Source: Nostoc sp. MG11 | Lineage (GTDB): Bacteria > Cyanobacteriota > Cyanobacteriia > Cyanobacteriales > Nostocaceae | Assembly: GCF_014904695.1 (NCBI RefSeq) | Contig: NZ_JACXXN010000030.1 | Span: 1 to 64,000, forward strand | DNA length: 64,000 bases | Reading direction: 5' to 3' | Shown: in pieces, positions 36,453-45,288 of the stretch | How positions within the stretch are numbered: position 1 is the first letter of the stretch | Layout: every line of letters starts with the position of its first letter | The notes under the pieces: model-generated | What the model was told of the DNA's origin: nothing | Databases searched by the model: none | The model's input: only the letters and a program-made list of their open reading frames with translations | Position numbers and translations under genes: made by a program

Positions 36453-38204
36453 CTAAGAATCAGTAGTAAGTCGCTTCGGTAAGCTGACTGTAACTTTAGT
36501 TCCTTGCCCTACTTCACTAAACAAAGCAATTTCACCACCATGTAACTCTACACAAGCTTTAGCGATCGCTAACCCTAAGCCTGTCCCAGGAATTGTATCG
36601 ACGTTACTTGCACGGCTGAAGGATTGAAACAAGTTTTCTTGATCTGCGAGCGGTATCCCAATTCCCTGATCTTTGATGTGAAACATCACCTCTGATTCTT
36701 TGCCAATGAGGTGGAATTCTACAGTACCCCCAACTGGGGAGTACTTAATTGCATTGGACATTAAGTTAACAAAGATTTGCTGTAAAAGTCCGCGATCGCC
36801 CCAGAAGCCTTTGTTATTTCCAGTAATTTGAAAAATCACTTTGTGACGCTCACCTACTGTCTCTTGCTCTTGTTCTATGAGTTCAGAGAAAAATTGTAGT
36901 AAATCGAGCGGCATGGGCTTAAACTTTGTCTTGTCCATCTCAAATTGATTAACTAAAAGCATGTTATCCACGAGTTTGGACATATATCTTGCTTTTTGCT
37001 CAATAATTTGCTGGAACCGCTGTTGTTTAGACTCATCGAGCCGCTCGCCATGTTTTACTAAAGTTGATGCAGCAGCCAGAATTGAAGTTAACGGCGTTCG
37101 ACACTCGTGGGAAACTGTCGCCACAATTTGGGATCTAAATGCGTTGAGTTGCTGTTCTTTGGCAAGAGCCGCTTGAGTTTGAGCAAGTAATTCAGCCTGT
37201 TGGATAGCGATGGCTAGTTGCACCGACACTTCATAAAGCATCTCCGCATCATCAGTTTGCCACTGCGGCTCTCCTAAGTCGTGTTGGGCAATTAATAAGC
37301 CCCAAAGCTTGGGGATTGGATTCCCGTTATTGCTCAGATTAATGGGAACTACCAAATTCGCTTTAGTATTAAATTGCTCTCTCAGGGTACGGCAATTGCT
37401 CAAGCCTAGCTCGTAGACATAAGGAATCGGTAACTGGGGATTAGAGATTGGTAAAACTCTTCCCCAGTCCTCCGTCCGCGTAGCGTCCCGTAGGGAAGTT
37501 CCGTTCGCCGGACGCCGATGCTCGAACTTCTCTGCTTGTCCCCAATCCTCAGCTGTATCGTGATCGCCCAGTGCTACAGTCCGCCATGATTTAACAGAGG
37601 AGGCAACTATCTTACCGCCTGCATCTGGGTTAAATTTATATACCATCACGCGATCGCACTTCAGAAGTTGCTGAACTTCGACTACAGCCGTATTTAAAAT
37701 TTGCTCCAAGTTAAGAGACTGGCGAATTCGTAGAGCAGTCGTAGCAATTAGGCGCTGTCGTTCCTGAGTTTTGCTTAGCTGAGCTTGCAAGCACGATTGC
37801 TTGATCGCGTTGCGGACTGCTAATTGCAGTACATCCTGTTTCAGCTGTTGCTTGACCAAATAATCTAAAGCACCCCGTTTCATTGCCTGCACAGCAAGTT
37901 CTTCATCACCACGCCCTGTCAACATAATTACAGGTACAGAATTCTCAAATATCTCCTGCTTGAGCTTGTCGAAGAGTTCTAACCCACTCATATCAGGTAG
38001 GCAAAAATCGAGCAGAATGATATCACAGCGAGTTTGCTTCCATAAGGCAAGTCCATCCTCTGCACAGTCTGCCTCCAAAATCTGGTAGGAATGGTGCGGA
38101 TCTTTTGAAAGATATCGACGATAGATTTTTCGATCCGCTGCACAATCATCGATGATCAGTAGCGTCCGTGTGTCCAACATAAAAGTATGAGGATCAGGGG
38201 GCAA
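36453..38204 (-). CDS. REC-GAF-histidine kinase hybrid
   Basis: Residues 10-130 are a receiver (LLIIDDCAADRKI; phospho-Asp in IILLDFCLPD; Lys in VKQQLKQD). Residues 155-345 form a GAF domain of the type seen in phytochrome-related sensors (LNLEQILNTAVVEVQQLL, DRVMVYKFNPDAGG). HisKA has ATVSHECRTPLTSIL, and the ATPase has NAIKYSPVGG, DQGIGIP and GTGLGLAI. The receiver N-terminal to the kinase suggests it is driven by an upstream kinase. A repeat-derived insertion of about 28 residues interrupts the GAF domain near residue 240. It is third in a same-strand run after the phytochrome kinase and the Rcp1-like regulator, so the three may form a phosphorelay. Confidence 0.9.
   Translation of the reverse strand: MPPDPHTFMLDTRTLLIIDDCAADRKIYRRYLSKDPHHSYQILEADCAEDGLALWKQTRCDIILLDFCLPDMSGLELFDKLKQEIFENSVPVIMLTGRGDEELAVQAMKRGALDYLVKQQLKQDVLQLAVRNAIKQSCLQAQLSKTQERQRLIATTALRIRQSLNLEQILNTAVVEVQQLLKCDRVMVYKFNPDAGGKIVASSVKSWRTVALGDHDTAEDWGQAEKFEHRRPANGTSLRDATRTEDWGRVLPISNPQLPIPYVYELGLSNCRTLREQFNTKANLVVPINLSNNGNPIPKLWGLLIAQHDLGEPQWQTDDAEMLYEVSVQLAIAIQQAELLAQTQAALAKEQQLNAFRSQIVATVSHECRTPLTSILAAASTLVKHGERLDESKQQRFQQIIEQKARYMSKLVDNMLLVNQFEMDKTKFKPMPLDLLQFFSELIEQEQETVGERHKVIFQITGNNKGFWGDRGLLQQIFVNLMSNAIKYSPVGGTVEFHLIGKESEVMFHIKDQGIGIPLADQENLFQSFSRASNVDTIPGTGLGLAIAKACVELHGGEIALFSEVGQGTKVTVSLPKRLTTDS
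37459..37550. repeat. Repeat-derived in-frame insertion within the GAF domain
   Basis: The segment contains the GCGTAGCGTCCCGTAGGGAA dispersed repeat (compare 31283) and a hairpin region GTTCGCCGGACGCC. On the coding strand it is bracketed by near-identical GAGGATTGGGGA and GAGGACTGGGGA, giving AEDWG and TEDWG in the protein. The inserted stretch encodes FEHRRPANGTSLRDATR, unlike any GAF sequence. A target-duplicating insertion in frame is the simplest reading. Confidence 0.65.
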
Positions 38205-38516
38205 TATAAATCCTTTAATCCAGATTGTGTTTATTGCATAATTCTAAAAATAATATAAAATAAGTCTAAATAAAATCTAAAATCTTTAGTTATCCTAAAG
38301 AAATAAACTGGTCTCCCTCAACAACCACGTCAAATTTGGGCAGTAGGAAAGAAAGAGAGCTAAATCTACCACAGACAAACAGACACAGCAATTTAGAGAC
38401 TAAAATGTCTCCCTGTGCTTACAGTTGCCTCTTCTTTTTTCCTTATGTTCCTACTGCCTCATCAACAGAAAATCAGCAAATTTAGTGTTGCATATTTGCG
38501 GGGGTGATTTATCTCA

Positions 38517-38540
38517 CGCAGAGGCGCAGAGGCGCAGAGG
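38517..38540. repeat. Three tandem CGCAGAGG octamers
   Basis: CGCAGAGG is repeated three times without interruption in the spacer downstream of the Rcp1-like gene and upstream of the REC-GAF-kinase gene. It is a common type of short tandem repeat in Nostoc-like genomes. Confidence 0.8.
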
Positions 38541-38602
38541 GGATAAGGAGTTTTAAATTTCAATACATCAATTTCATCCCTTGTTTGTGCAACGCCGCAA
38601 AT

Positions 38603-39085
38603 TCAATCCAACATTGGTGGAGTATTAGCTTTAAGCCAATAATCCACAAATGCTTGAATCGTCTTTTTGAGTTCCTGAGCATCCATCGGCTTTACCAGAT
38701 AACCATTTGCGCCCTTTTGGTAGCACAATTCAATATCTTTGGGGTTAGACGATGTGGTAAAAACAACGATGGGAATTTCTTTGAAACTCCTATCTTGCTT
38801 CAACCGCTCTAGGATGTCACGACCATCAATACCTGGTAAATTCAGGTCAAGCAAGATCACAGAAGGTCGCAGTACTGGTTGAGGTTGGCTTAGAGCTTCA
38901 CCCTTGCCGTAAGCATCGCTCTCCTCTTGATAGTCTCGATAGAGGAACTCTAAAACCTCATCCCCATTAGTACAGCGATGTATGGGGTTCTGGACAGCCA
39001 TCCGCCGCATCAGCCGTTGCAGCATCCGAAAATCTTCATTGCTGTCCTCAACAACGAGCAGCGGTTCATGAAGTTTTTTTATCAT
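38603..39085 (-). CDS. Single-domain response regulator, Rcp1-like
   Basis: A receiver of 160 residues with no output domain. The acid pocket is PLLVVEDSNEDF, the phospho-Asp lies in VILLDLNLPGIDG, the switch Thr in IVVFTTSSNP, and the Lys in YLVKPMDA. The loop after helix 2 (RDYQEESDAYGKGEALSQ) and YFLY-type block EVLEFLYRD match Rcp1, the cognate regulator of cyanobacterial phytochrome Cph1. It begins 52 bases after the phytochrome gene on the same strand, so co-transcription and phosphotransfer from it are likely. It is expected to signal by protein-protein interaction or to the REC-GAF-kinase downstream. Confidence 0.92.
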   Translation of the reverse strand: MIKKLHEPLLVVEDSNEDFRMLQRLMRRMAVQNPIHRCTNGDEVLEFLYRDYQEESDAYGKGEALSQPQPVLRPSVILLDLNLPGIDGRDILERLKQDRSFKEIPIVVFTTSSNPKDIELCYQKGANGYLVKPMDAQELKKTIQAFVDYWLKANTPPMLD

Positions 39086-39137
39086 TCGCGGTCTTAAAAG
39101 AACTTAACAAAAATATATATTTGGTGAATATCTTAAA

Positions 39138-41426
39138 CTATTCGAGCGTAAAATAGAAGACCGAACCAACACCCACAGAAGACTCAACCCAGGCCTGACC
39201 GTCATGAAGTTCGACAATCTTCTTAAGAATAGCTAGCCCCGCACCTGCTCCTCCCCCATACTTTTCCTGAGAATGAAGCCGTTTGAAGAGTCGGAAAATG
39301 GTTTCTAAATGATGCTCTGGAATACCAATACCGTTATCCCGTACATAAAAGACGGGGAATTGGTTATGGGGCTTTATTTTAACTTCATCTCCCCTGTCCC
39401 CCTGCCCCTCTACTCCCCCATCCAGGTAGCCAATCTCCACCCATTGGTCTGGCTTATCGTTGTATTTAAACGCATTGCCAATTAGGTTACTAAAGACCTC
39501 ATTAACAAGAACTTTGTCACACTGAATTATTGGTAAAGGTCGAGGGATACGAATATCAACAAGCTCACAGTCTTGACGACTAGCACGAAAGACATCAATT
39601 ACCTGGTCGAGTAATTCGTTAAGGTCAGTGGGCTGCTTTCGTAGTTGTGCTTGTCCTAACTGGGATAGCCGCAGCAGAGCATTAATCAGAGTTTCCATCC
39701 GTACAGATAGATTTAACACTGTCTGCAAACATTCAATTCCGTAATCATCCAGTACTTGAACGTAGTCTTCTAGCAGCACCGTTGAGAAGTTATAGATACC
39801 CCGCAGAGGTTCCTTGAGGTCGTGAGAAGCAGCATAAGCAAAAGAAGCAAGTTCTCGATTGCTGCGCTCCAACTCCTGGTTAATTTTGGCTAACTCATCT
39901 GCTTTAGAGAGTACAATGCCAACGATCGCATTTTTGAGAGCGATCGCACTATCAAGTTCGCACGGTATCCAAGGTAGAGAAGTTAATCGTACCGTTTGTT
40001 GCCATTGTTCAAAGGATTTTCGTGGAGAAAGGGTAATATTACCATCTACCTCAATCATGGCTGCGTTTGGATTCCCTGCCCAGTGTACCGTTTGGATAAC
40101 TTCGGGGCGAAACCAGAGAATACAATAGCGGCGAACTTTAGAAATCCGCAGTAGTAGCAGCCCACTGGCAGTATTTTTAAAGGCAGTAGCTTCTGGGTAA
40201 AGCTTCGGCAGAGAATCGGTAGCAAACAAGTTGTCACTTTGGTTATCTGCCCACTCAATTAAGGCATGAACCTGAGCAATATCTGGTGTTATCCCCACAA
40301 GTGTGATTTCATTATCCAGACAAACCGCTGCTCCAGAAGCGCTGACTAGATCCAGCAACCGGATTTCAGGTTTAATCAAGGCATCTATAAAATTGTCTGC
40401 TTGAGAAATGGATTCTAGAAACTCAGACTGTAGCGACTTGAGCTTTACCTTATAATCCCATTCCGAATGACTAATTTTGTGTGCTAACTCCGAAGAAACA
40501 ATCTGTCCCAACAACTCGCACATCTTCTGCACTTCGTAAGGAATATACTTTGGAGTTTGATGATGGCAAGAAATTAATCCCCAAAGTTGCTGCTCTTGAA
40601 TGAGTGAGAGTACCATCAGAGCTGCCACTCCCATATTTTGATGATATTCAGCACAACATGAATCAAAACTTCGTAGCACAGAGTAGCTTAAATCAAGATG
40701 CTGATGTGTTGTGGGGTTTTCAGCGGGAACTAGCTTAACAGGTTGAGTGGTCACATCGGGAATGAATCGCAGAAAGGAGCGCGTGTATAATTCCCTAGCC
40801 GGTGAAGGAATATCTGTTGCAGGATAGTGGAGTCCTAAATAAGGTGATAAATCTTCTCGTTTAACTTCGGCAATGACAGAACCCGCTCCCTGCGAGTCGA
40901 ATTGATAAATCATCACCCGATCAAAACCTGTGATTTTTTGAACTTCTTGCGCTGCCAGATGCAAAAATTCTATCAGGTTGGATGTGCTTTGCATTTTGGC
41001 GATCGCCTCACTTGCTAAAGCGTAAAAGCTCAAGAAACTCAACTCCGATTTCGAGTCAGTTGGTTCTAACTCTAAAATCACAGCTTCTTCTGTATGATGA
41101 GCAATGGCATCAAAGTATCGTTGATTATTCAAAGTTGTAATTGATACTTTAAAAGCAACGGCACTGCCAATTTTTTTCTCCAAGCACTGCTTAACTGCTT
41201 CAATGTGCTGAGTATCAAGCAAGCAGTTCAAAGGTTGACCGAGTAAATCCTTTACCTCTTTACCCAAATATTCTTGGGTGTTGTTACTAACTTGCAGTAT
41301 CTCTAATTCGGTACTGAGTGCTAGTAGGACGCCATGAGGTTGAATAGAGCCAGGTAGATGAATAGGTTTGCGATCGTGGTTGGTCAGAGAAGTAGCTTGG
41401 GCAGTAATATCTTCAAACTGGCTCAT
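39138..41426 (-). CDS. Cyanobacterial phytochrome histidine kinase (PAS-GAF-PHY-HK)
   Basis: PAS (residues about 15-125: PIHLPGSIQPHGVLLAL), GAF (about 140-310), PHY (about 330-505), then HisKA (FAYAASHDLKEPLRG) and ATPase (NLIGNAFKYNDKPD, DNGIGIP). The GAF has YPATDIPSPARELY, with the pyrrole-water Asp205. The Cph1-type bilin cysteine position is occupied (LRSFDSCC, Cys257), while the next residue, normally His, is Cys258. The bacteriophytochrome-type N-terminal Cys is a His (residue 17). Phycocyanobilin binding and red/far-red switching are thus expected. An odd Gly/Asp-rich insert (GGVEGQGDRGDEVKIKPHN) lies in the ATPase domain. It is the first gene of a three-gene signalling run. Confidence 0.93.
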   Translation of the reverse strand: MSQFEDITAQATSLTNHDRKPIHLPGSIQPHGVLLALSTELEILQVSNNTQEYLGKEVKDLLGQPLNCLLDTQHIEAVKQCLEKKIGSAVAFKVSITTLNNQRYFDAIAHHTEEAVILELEPTDSKSELSFLSFYALASEAIAKMQSTSNLIEFLHLAAQEVQKITGFDRVMIYQFDSQGAGSVIAEVKREDLSPYLGLHYPATDIPSPARELYTRSFLRFIPDVTTQPVKLVPAENPTTHQHLDLSYSVLRSFDSCCAEYHQNMGVAALMVLSLIQEQQLWGLISCHHQTPKYIPYEVQKMCELLGQIVSSELAHKISHSEWDYKVKLKSLQSEFLESISQADNFIDALIKPEIRLLDLVSASGAAVCLDNEITLVGITPDIAQVHALIEWADNQSDNLFATDSLPKLYPEATAFKNTASGLLLLRISKVRRYCILWFRPEVIQTVHWAGNPNAAMIEVDGNITLSPRKSFEQWQQTVRLTSLPWIPCELDSAIALKNAIVGIVLSKADELAKINQELERSNRELASFAYAASHDLKEPLRGIYNFSTVLLEDYVQVLDDYGIECLQTVLNLSVRMETLINALLRLSQLGQAQLRKQPTDLNELLDQVIDVFRASRQDCELVDIRIPRPLPIIQCDKVLVNEVFSNLIGNAFKYNDKPDQWVEIGYLDGGVEGQGDRGDEVKIKPHNQFPVFYVRDNGIGIPEHHLETIFRLFKRLHSQEKYGGGAGAGLAILKKIVELHDGQAWVESSVGVGSVFYFTLE

Positions 41427-41773
41427 GCTTATAAATCAATTGCTAGCAACTGATGGGAAGCTGATTTTTACAATAACGCAATTAAATGTCACATTTCTTT
41501 AAAGTATATACCGAGCAGTATGAATCGGATACCAGATCAATTGTGCTTGTTCCCATAACCGCCTCAGAATGAATTCTGATTAAAGTCTCTAAAGAAGACT
41601 GAGTAAAGCTTTTAGTCCACGCTTGCGTGGACTTTAGCCATTAGCCAAGAAATAAATTTTTTGGCAAGAGATGGGGATGTAAATAAATTGCACAGACTTG
41701 ATTATGCAGTTTAAGAAATAAATTGGGTGATGTGTGCTGTCTACTTAAATTCCATAATCACGTTTGTGTATGG
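41427..41773. other. Intergenic region upstream of the phytochrome gene
   Basis: About 350 bases. It contains the palindrome at 41614-41633, otherwise nothing I can identify. The phytochrome promoter must lie near 41430-41550. Confidence 0.5.
41614..41633. repeat. 20-bp inverted repeat AGTCCACGC/GCGTGGACT
   Basis: AGTCCACGCTTGCGTGGACT folds into a nine-base-pair hairpin with a two-base loop, followed by TTAG. It lies in the spacer beyond the hydrolase gene (which ends at 41774). It could act as a terminator for that gene, but resembles dispersed REP-like palindromes. Confidence 0.6.
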
Positions 41774-43564
41774 TCAAATAAAAATTGTTACACGTAGCAG
41801 GGCAACGCCGACATCTAACATCCAAAAGCCAAAGTGAAGTATAGAATTAGAGGCTTTTTTCTGAATTTGAAAAAGTAGAATTTTGTGGCGATCGCTACTA
41901 AGCACTTGTGCTAATTCGGTTGAACTGAGGGACTGAATGAGACTTAAACCAAGAGACTTACTAGAAATACTTTGAGTGTAAGCGGCGTTGAGGTAGGGGA
42001 TGTATTTTGATTTTCCTGCGACATAAGTTTGGAAGAAAGGCACACTCAAAACATTCATATAATGACGCGCTTGGGAAGCATCACCAATCATATCCGCAGG
42101 TAATGCTACTTGCTGATTTGCAGGGTTTCCATTGCCAATGGTAGAAAAGTGAGTACCACCCACAAGCATCACGAGATACTTTTGTGAATTAGCAAACCAG
42201 GAGAAAGGTAGAATTTGTTCGTATAAAGCTGGTGCTACAGTATCATCACTACTACCGACGATCATCACTGGAGTTTTAATTTGGCTTAAACCAGCTTTGC
42301 CGAAAATAGAGCTAGTAATTGGATTAACTGCGATCGCAGCTTTAACTCTCTCATCCCGCAGATTATACTCTTTGCCGGTCTTAGTGATGCTCAATTCCAA
42401 AGCCCGACACTGAAGCAGTAAAGACATATTCCAGCTATCTTGAAGTGCCTCTGGTTGACAATCTTGTTCTAGCTGCTCAAAGTTTATCTTAGCGCCTGCT
42501 AAGGCTAAAGCTGTGTAACCGCCAAGAGATTGACCAAATACGCCAACTTGTTGCAGATTTAACCGACCTTTAAACCGTGAATCAGAGCGGTTACTCTTTT
42601 CTAGTTTATCCAGTATATATTTCACATCTAAAGGTCGGTCTTTAAATTCACCTGGTTCTGCTACTTCACTGGCGCTTCCATTCAGTAAAGAACGCAATTG
42701 TTTCGCATCACTACCCGGATGATTGGGAACGACGACAGCAAATCCGTAGGAAGCTAGGTGAGTGGCTAAATATTGAAAGTTGCTGCTGTCTAAACCCAAA
42801 CCGTGAGAAATCACAATTACGGGTGTAGAAGTTTTGATATTAGGAACGTAAACATCAGTTAATAAAAGCCGATTGCGTGTCAAGTCAAAAAACTTTAGTA
42901 TATATTTCTGTGACTTAAACTGTCCCTGACTTCGTAAATCTGGTAATTGCGATAAATTTGGTTGAGGGATGGTAGCAGCTTCTATCTTTGACTTTTGAGA
43001 AACAGTTGCGATCGCTCGGTTGGTTTCATTAACAAGTTTCTCAAGTTCCCCAGCTATTTCTAAACTCTGCAATAAATCCAAGTGAATGCTGCTGGTGGGA
43101 TATTTACGCAACACATTCAGAAGAGTTAAGCCTCCTGATTCGGCTGAAGCTAATATCAGCGCTGCTCGTAAAGCATAAAAACTGGGTTTTGATTGACGAG
43201 ATTTGGTTTTAATTACTTGCGTCAACCGACGCAGTAAAAATTCTCCTTGAGGTGTGTAGAGAAATTGCGAAACTACTACTGGACTAACTTTTACAGGGCT
43301 GAGTAAAATTCGCCGCAATTCCTGAATTTTTTGAAGTGGCAAATACTGCTGATAAGCTGCCAAATCGTCATCAATTACACCTGTTTTAGCGTAGTTCTCT
43401 AAAGCATTGACTGAAATGGAAAGCTCTAGAGCTGAATAAGATCCATAAATCCGCTCTGCTGCCATCACAGAATTACTTTCAAACATTGGCAGCAACATTG
43501 AAAGAACCAGTAACAGAGAATTTTTTCTCAGAGTACTGGCCCAATTACCAAACAAACTATTCAT
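41774..43564 (-). CDS. Exported DUF1400 alpha/beta-hydrolase (lipase-like)
   Basis: A signal peptide (KNSLLLVLSMLLPM, cleaved near VMAAERI) precedes a DUF1400 helical domain (about residues 35-200: YGSYSALELSISVNALENYAKTG, LRRILLSPVKVSP), found with cyanobacterial lipase-like proteins. The hydrolase domain follows: VIVISHGLGLDSSNF (oxyanion), VVPNHPGSDA, and the nucleophile elbow GVFGQSLGGYTALAL with the catalytic Ser. VGSSDDTVAP carries the Asp and GGTHFST the His. Probable substrate is an ester or acyl-lipid in the periplasm or thylakoid. The final 30 residues (ILHFGFWMLDVGVALLRVTIFI) look hydrophobic and could be a read-through-like tail. Confidence 0.88.
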   Translation of the reverse strand: MNSLFGNWASTLRKNSLLLVLSMLLPMFESNSVMAAERIYGSYSALELSISVNALENYAKTGVIDDDLAAYQQYLPLQKIQELRRILLSPVKVSPVVVSQFLYTPQGEFLLRRLTQVIKTKSRQSKPSFYALRAALILASAESGGLTLLNVLRKYPTSSIHLDLLQSLEIAGELEKLVNETNRAIATVSQKSKIEAATIPQPNLSQLPDLRSQGQFKSQKYILKFFDLTRNRLLLTDVYVPNIKTSTPVIVISHGLGLDSSNFQYLATHLASYGFAVVVPNHPGSDAKQLRSLLNGSASEVAEPGEFKDRPLDVKYILDKLEKSNRSDSRFKGRLNLQQVGVFGQSLGGYTALALAGAKINFEQLEQDCQPEALQDSWNMSLLLQCRALELSITKTGKEYNLRDERVKAAIAVNPITSSIFGKAGLSQIKTPVMIVGSSDDTVAPALYEQILPFSWFANSQKYLVMLVGGTHFSTIGNGNPANQQVALPADMIGDASQARHYMNVLSVPFFQTYVAGKSKYIPYLNAAYTQSISSKSLGLSLIQSLSSTELAQVLSSDRHKILLFQIQKKASNSILHFGFWMLDVGVALLRVTIFI

Positions 43565-43886
43565 CGCTCAACTGTTTCGGTGGTATTGTTTTGCGAGGCG
43601 TTGGTGGTAGTTATTCTGACACCCTGCTTAGTTTATTTAATATTATTCGCCTCAGAAGTAAGGATTTGTTTTGAGTTTTTTCTCTCGTAGCTACAATGTC
43701 AAAACTTCAATGCAACATGGAAACACAGATAACCAAAGTCTCCACCTGGCAAGGGATTAACTTCAATAGCTTGCTTTTACTGTGAAATCATAACAAATAA
43801 AAAAATACCCTGCCTCAGTATTTATAATGTAGCTTTGAATAGAGAAACTATTCACTGAGTAAAAACTAGTAATTTTTCTAAAATAA

Positions 43887-44816
43887 TTACAATCGTTCAG
43901 CTTTTCCCAAAGCGATCGCCATTGAGCCTACTACTACTAAAACCGCTCCAAATATTCCGATCAATGTTAAGTGCTCTGGCAGAATTAAAGAAGGTGTAAT
44001 TACTGATACAATTTCAATTGATATTAAAGTAACAATGGGAGCTAAAGCTAATACTGCACTCACCCGTGAAGCTTGCCAATGTTCTAATGATTCTGCGAAA
44101 GCACCGTAAGCTATTAGAGTATTTAGAGCACAGAAAAGCAGCATTCCTAAATGCAAAGTATCAAGTATAAAAATTGATTTTATGCTGGCGAGAGGAGTGA
44201 ATAATAAAGCACATCCTCCATAAATAATTAGCATGATGCTCGCAGAAGATAAAGATTGTAATAACTGCTTTTGTGCTAATGCATAAATGGCCCATGCTAC
44301 TGCTCCTAGAGCAATCAAAATACTACCTAAGATATATGTGCTATGTGCTGTAATTAAATTCGTCAGTTGTTCTCGAAAAAATAAGAGATAACCCAAAGTC
44401 AGTATACTTACACCAAGCCATTGATACAGCCGATAACGTTCTTTAAAAATTACTAAGCCTCCCAAACCTAATAAAAGGGTGGATAGCTGAATGAGAACTT
44501 CAGCATTAGCAGGGGATGTAAGTGCTAAACCTTGCATAAAAAAGAGATAATTACTTGCTAAGAAGATTGTTGCGATCGCCAACAACTTCCAAGAATTAGA
44601 ACGCAATTGTTCTAGCTTGGGTAATTGACCGCGTATTCCTAAGTACACAGCAAGTAACGCAAACGATACCAAAAAGCGAAACCAGATGATGGTATAGACA
44701 TCAAGCACTTGCAGCGTTACCGTCAAGGCGATCGGTAGAATTCCCCACAAGAAGACCGTCAACAGCGATAACGCTAGCCCTAAACGCCAGCGACCAGAAC
44801 TTTGATGTAGTGACAT
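43887..44816 (-). CDS. EamA/DMT-superfamily transporter
   Basis: Ten predicted membrane helices in two EamA repeats of about 140 residues. The first repeat begins LGLALSLLTVFLWGILPIAL and includes NYLFFMQGLALTSPANAEVLIQLSTLLL; the second begins YILGSILIALGAVAWAIYALAQKQLL and includes AYGAFAESLEHWQASRVSAVLALAPIVTL. The family exports metabolites such as amino acids or sugars through the inner membrane. Length (309 residues) is typical. Start ATG 44816. The substrate is not deducible, and no pathway gene is nearby. Confidence 0.9.
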   Translation of the reverse strand: MSLHQSSGRWRLGLALSLLTVFLWGILPIALTVTLQVLDVYTIIWFRFLVSFALLAVYLGIRGQLPKLEQLRSNSWKLLAIATIFLASNYLFFMQGLALTSPANAEVLIQLSTLLLGLGGLVIFKERYRLYQWLGVSILTLGYLLFFREQLTNLITAHSTYILGSILIALGAVAWAIYALAQKQLLQSLSSASIMLIIYGGCALLFTPLASIKSIFILDTLHLGMLLFCALNTLIAYGAFAESLEHWQASRVSAVLALAPIVTLISIEIVSVITPSLILPEHLTLIGIFGAVLVVVGSMAIALGKAERL

Positions 44817-44868
44817 TCAAATATCGTAACCAAAGTAGGGCTGGTCATGCCCACGTTAGTACCTTCAT

Positions 44869-44901
44869 AAAAAACCACGCCCCTAGTGAGCGTGGTTTTT
44901 G
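44869..44901. terminator. Bidirectional-type hairpin with A and T tracts
   Basis: TAAAAAACCACGC pairs with GCGTGGTTTTTGA around a short loop, giving a GC stem flanked by an A-run and T-run. It could terminate transcription from either side. It lies upstream of the EamA start, so it may also shield that gene from incoming transcripts. Confidence 0.7.
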
Positions 44902-45057
44902 AGTATGAGGAAAGTAAGCAGATGCCATATCACCCAAGCAGCGCTAAGCCGCATTCACAAGGGGATGAGGCTTAGCACTGCTTTCTATTAAAGTCAATAT
45001 TTGAGGCTAGAACACCGATTCAGTATTCAAGATAGGGGCGAGAAAAACCGATTATTT

Positions 45058-45112
45058 CGTAGAGACGTTGCAATGCTGTAGTAGAGACGTTGCAATGCAA
45101 CGTCTCTACGGT
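45058..45112. repeat. Two adjacent copies of the GAGACGTTGCAA palindrome
   Basis: GTAGAGACGTTGCAATGC is followed directly by a complete palindrome GAGACGTTGCAATGCAACGTCTC. It is the same family as 10937, 27058 and 45402. Confidence 0.8.
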
Positions 45113-45174
45113 CAACGATAATTGGTCGTTTTACCGAAAAGAAATCGGGTTTTTGCGATTACTGAATCGATGCT

Positions 45175-45288
45175 CTAGCTAATACCTAAACCGTTATCTC
45201 TATTTGAGTTTTTTTTATCCTTTTTTTTCTGGGAATCTTTTTTTGGTTTTTTGACTTCTTTATTTCCCTTTTTTTCCTTCGACATCAT
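45175..45288 (-). CDS. Lysine-rich microprotein, 37 residues
   Basis: A short frame encodes MMSKEKKGNKEVKKPKKD, then a second Lys cluster (KKKDKKNS) and the end NGLGIS. About 40 percent of residues are Lys. TTGGAG lies 5 to 8 bases before the tandem ATGs (45288 and 45285), a good ribosome-binding site. Similar very short Lys-rich proteins are common in cyanobacteria, which supports it as real. It is predicted disordered, cytosolic, and could bind nucleic acid or an acidic surface. It lies upstream of the EamA gene on the same strand but far from it. Confidence 0.65.
   Translation of the reverse strand: MMSKEKKGNKEVKKPKKDSQKKKDKKNSNRDNGLGIS

Larger units (their letters stand above)
44817..45174. 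other. Intergenic region with terminator and dispersed palindromes
   Basis: About 360 bases. It holds the hairpin at 44869 and two GAGACGTTGCAA palindromes at 45058-45112; the rest is unremarkable. Confidence 0.6.
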
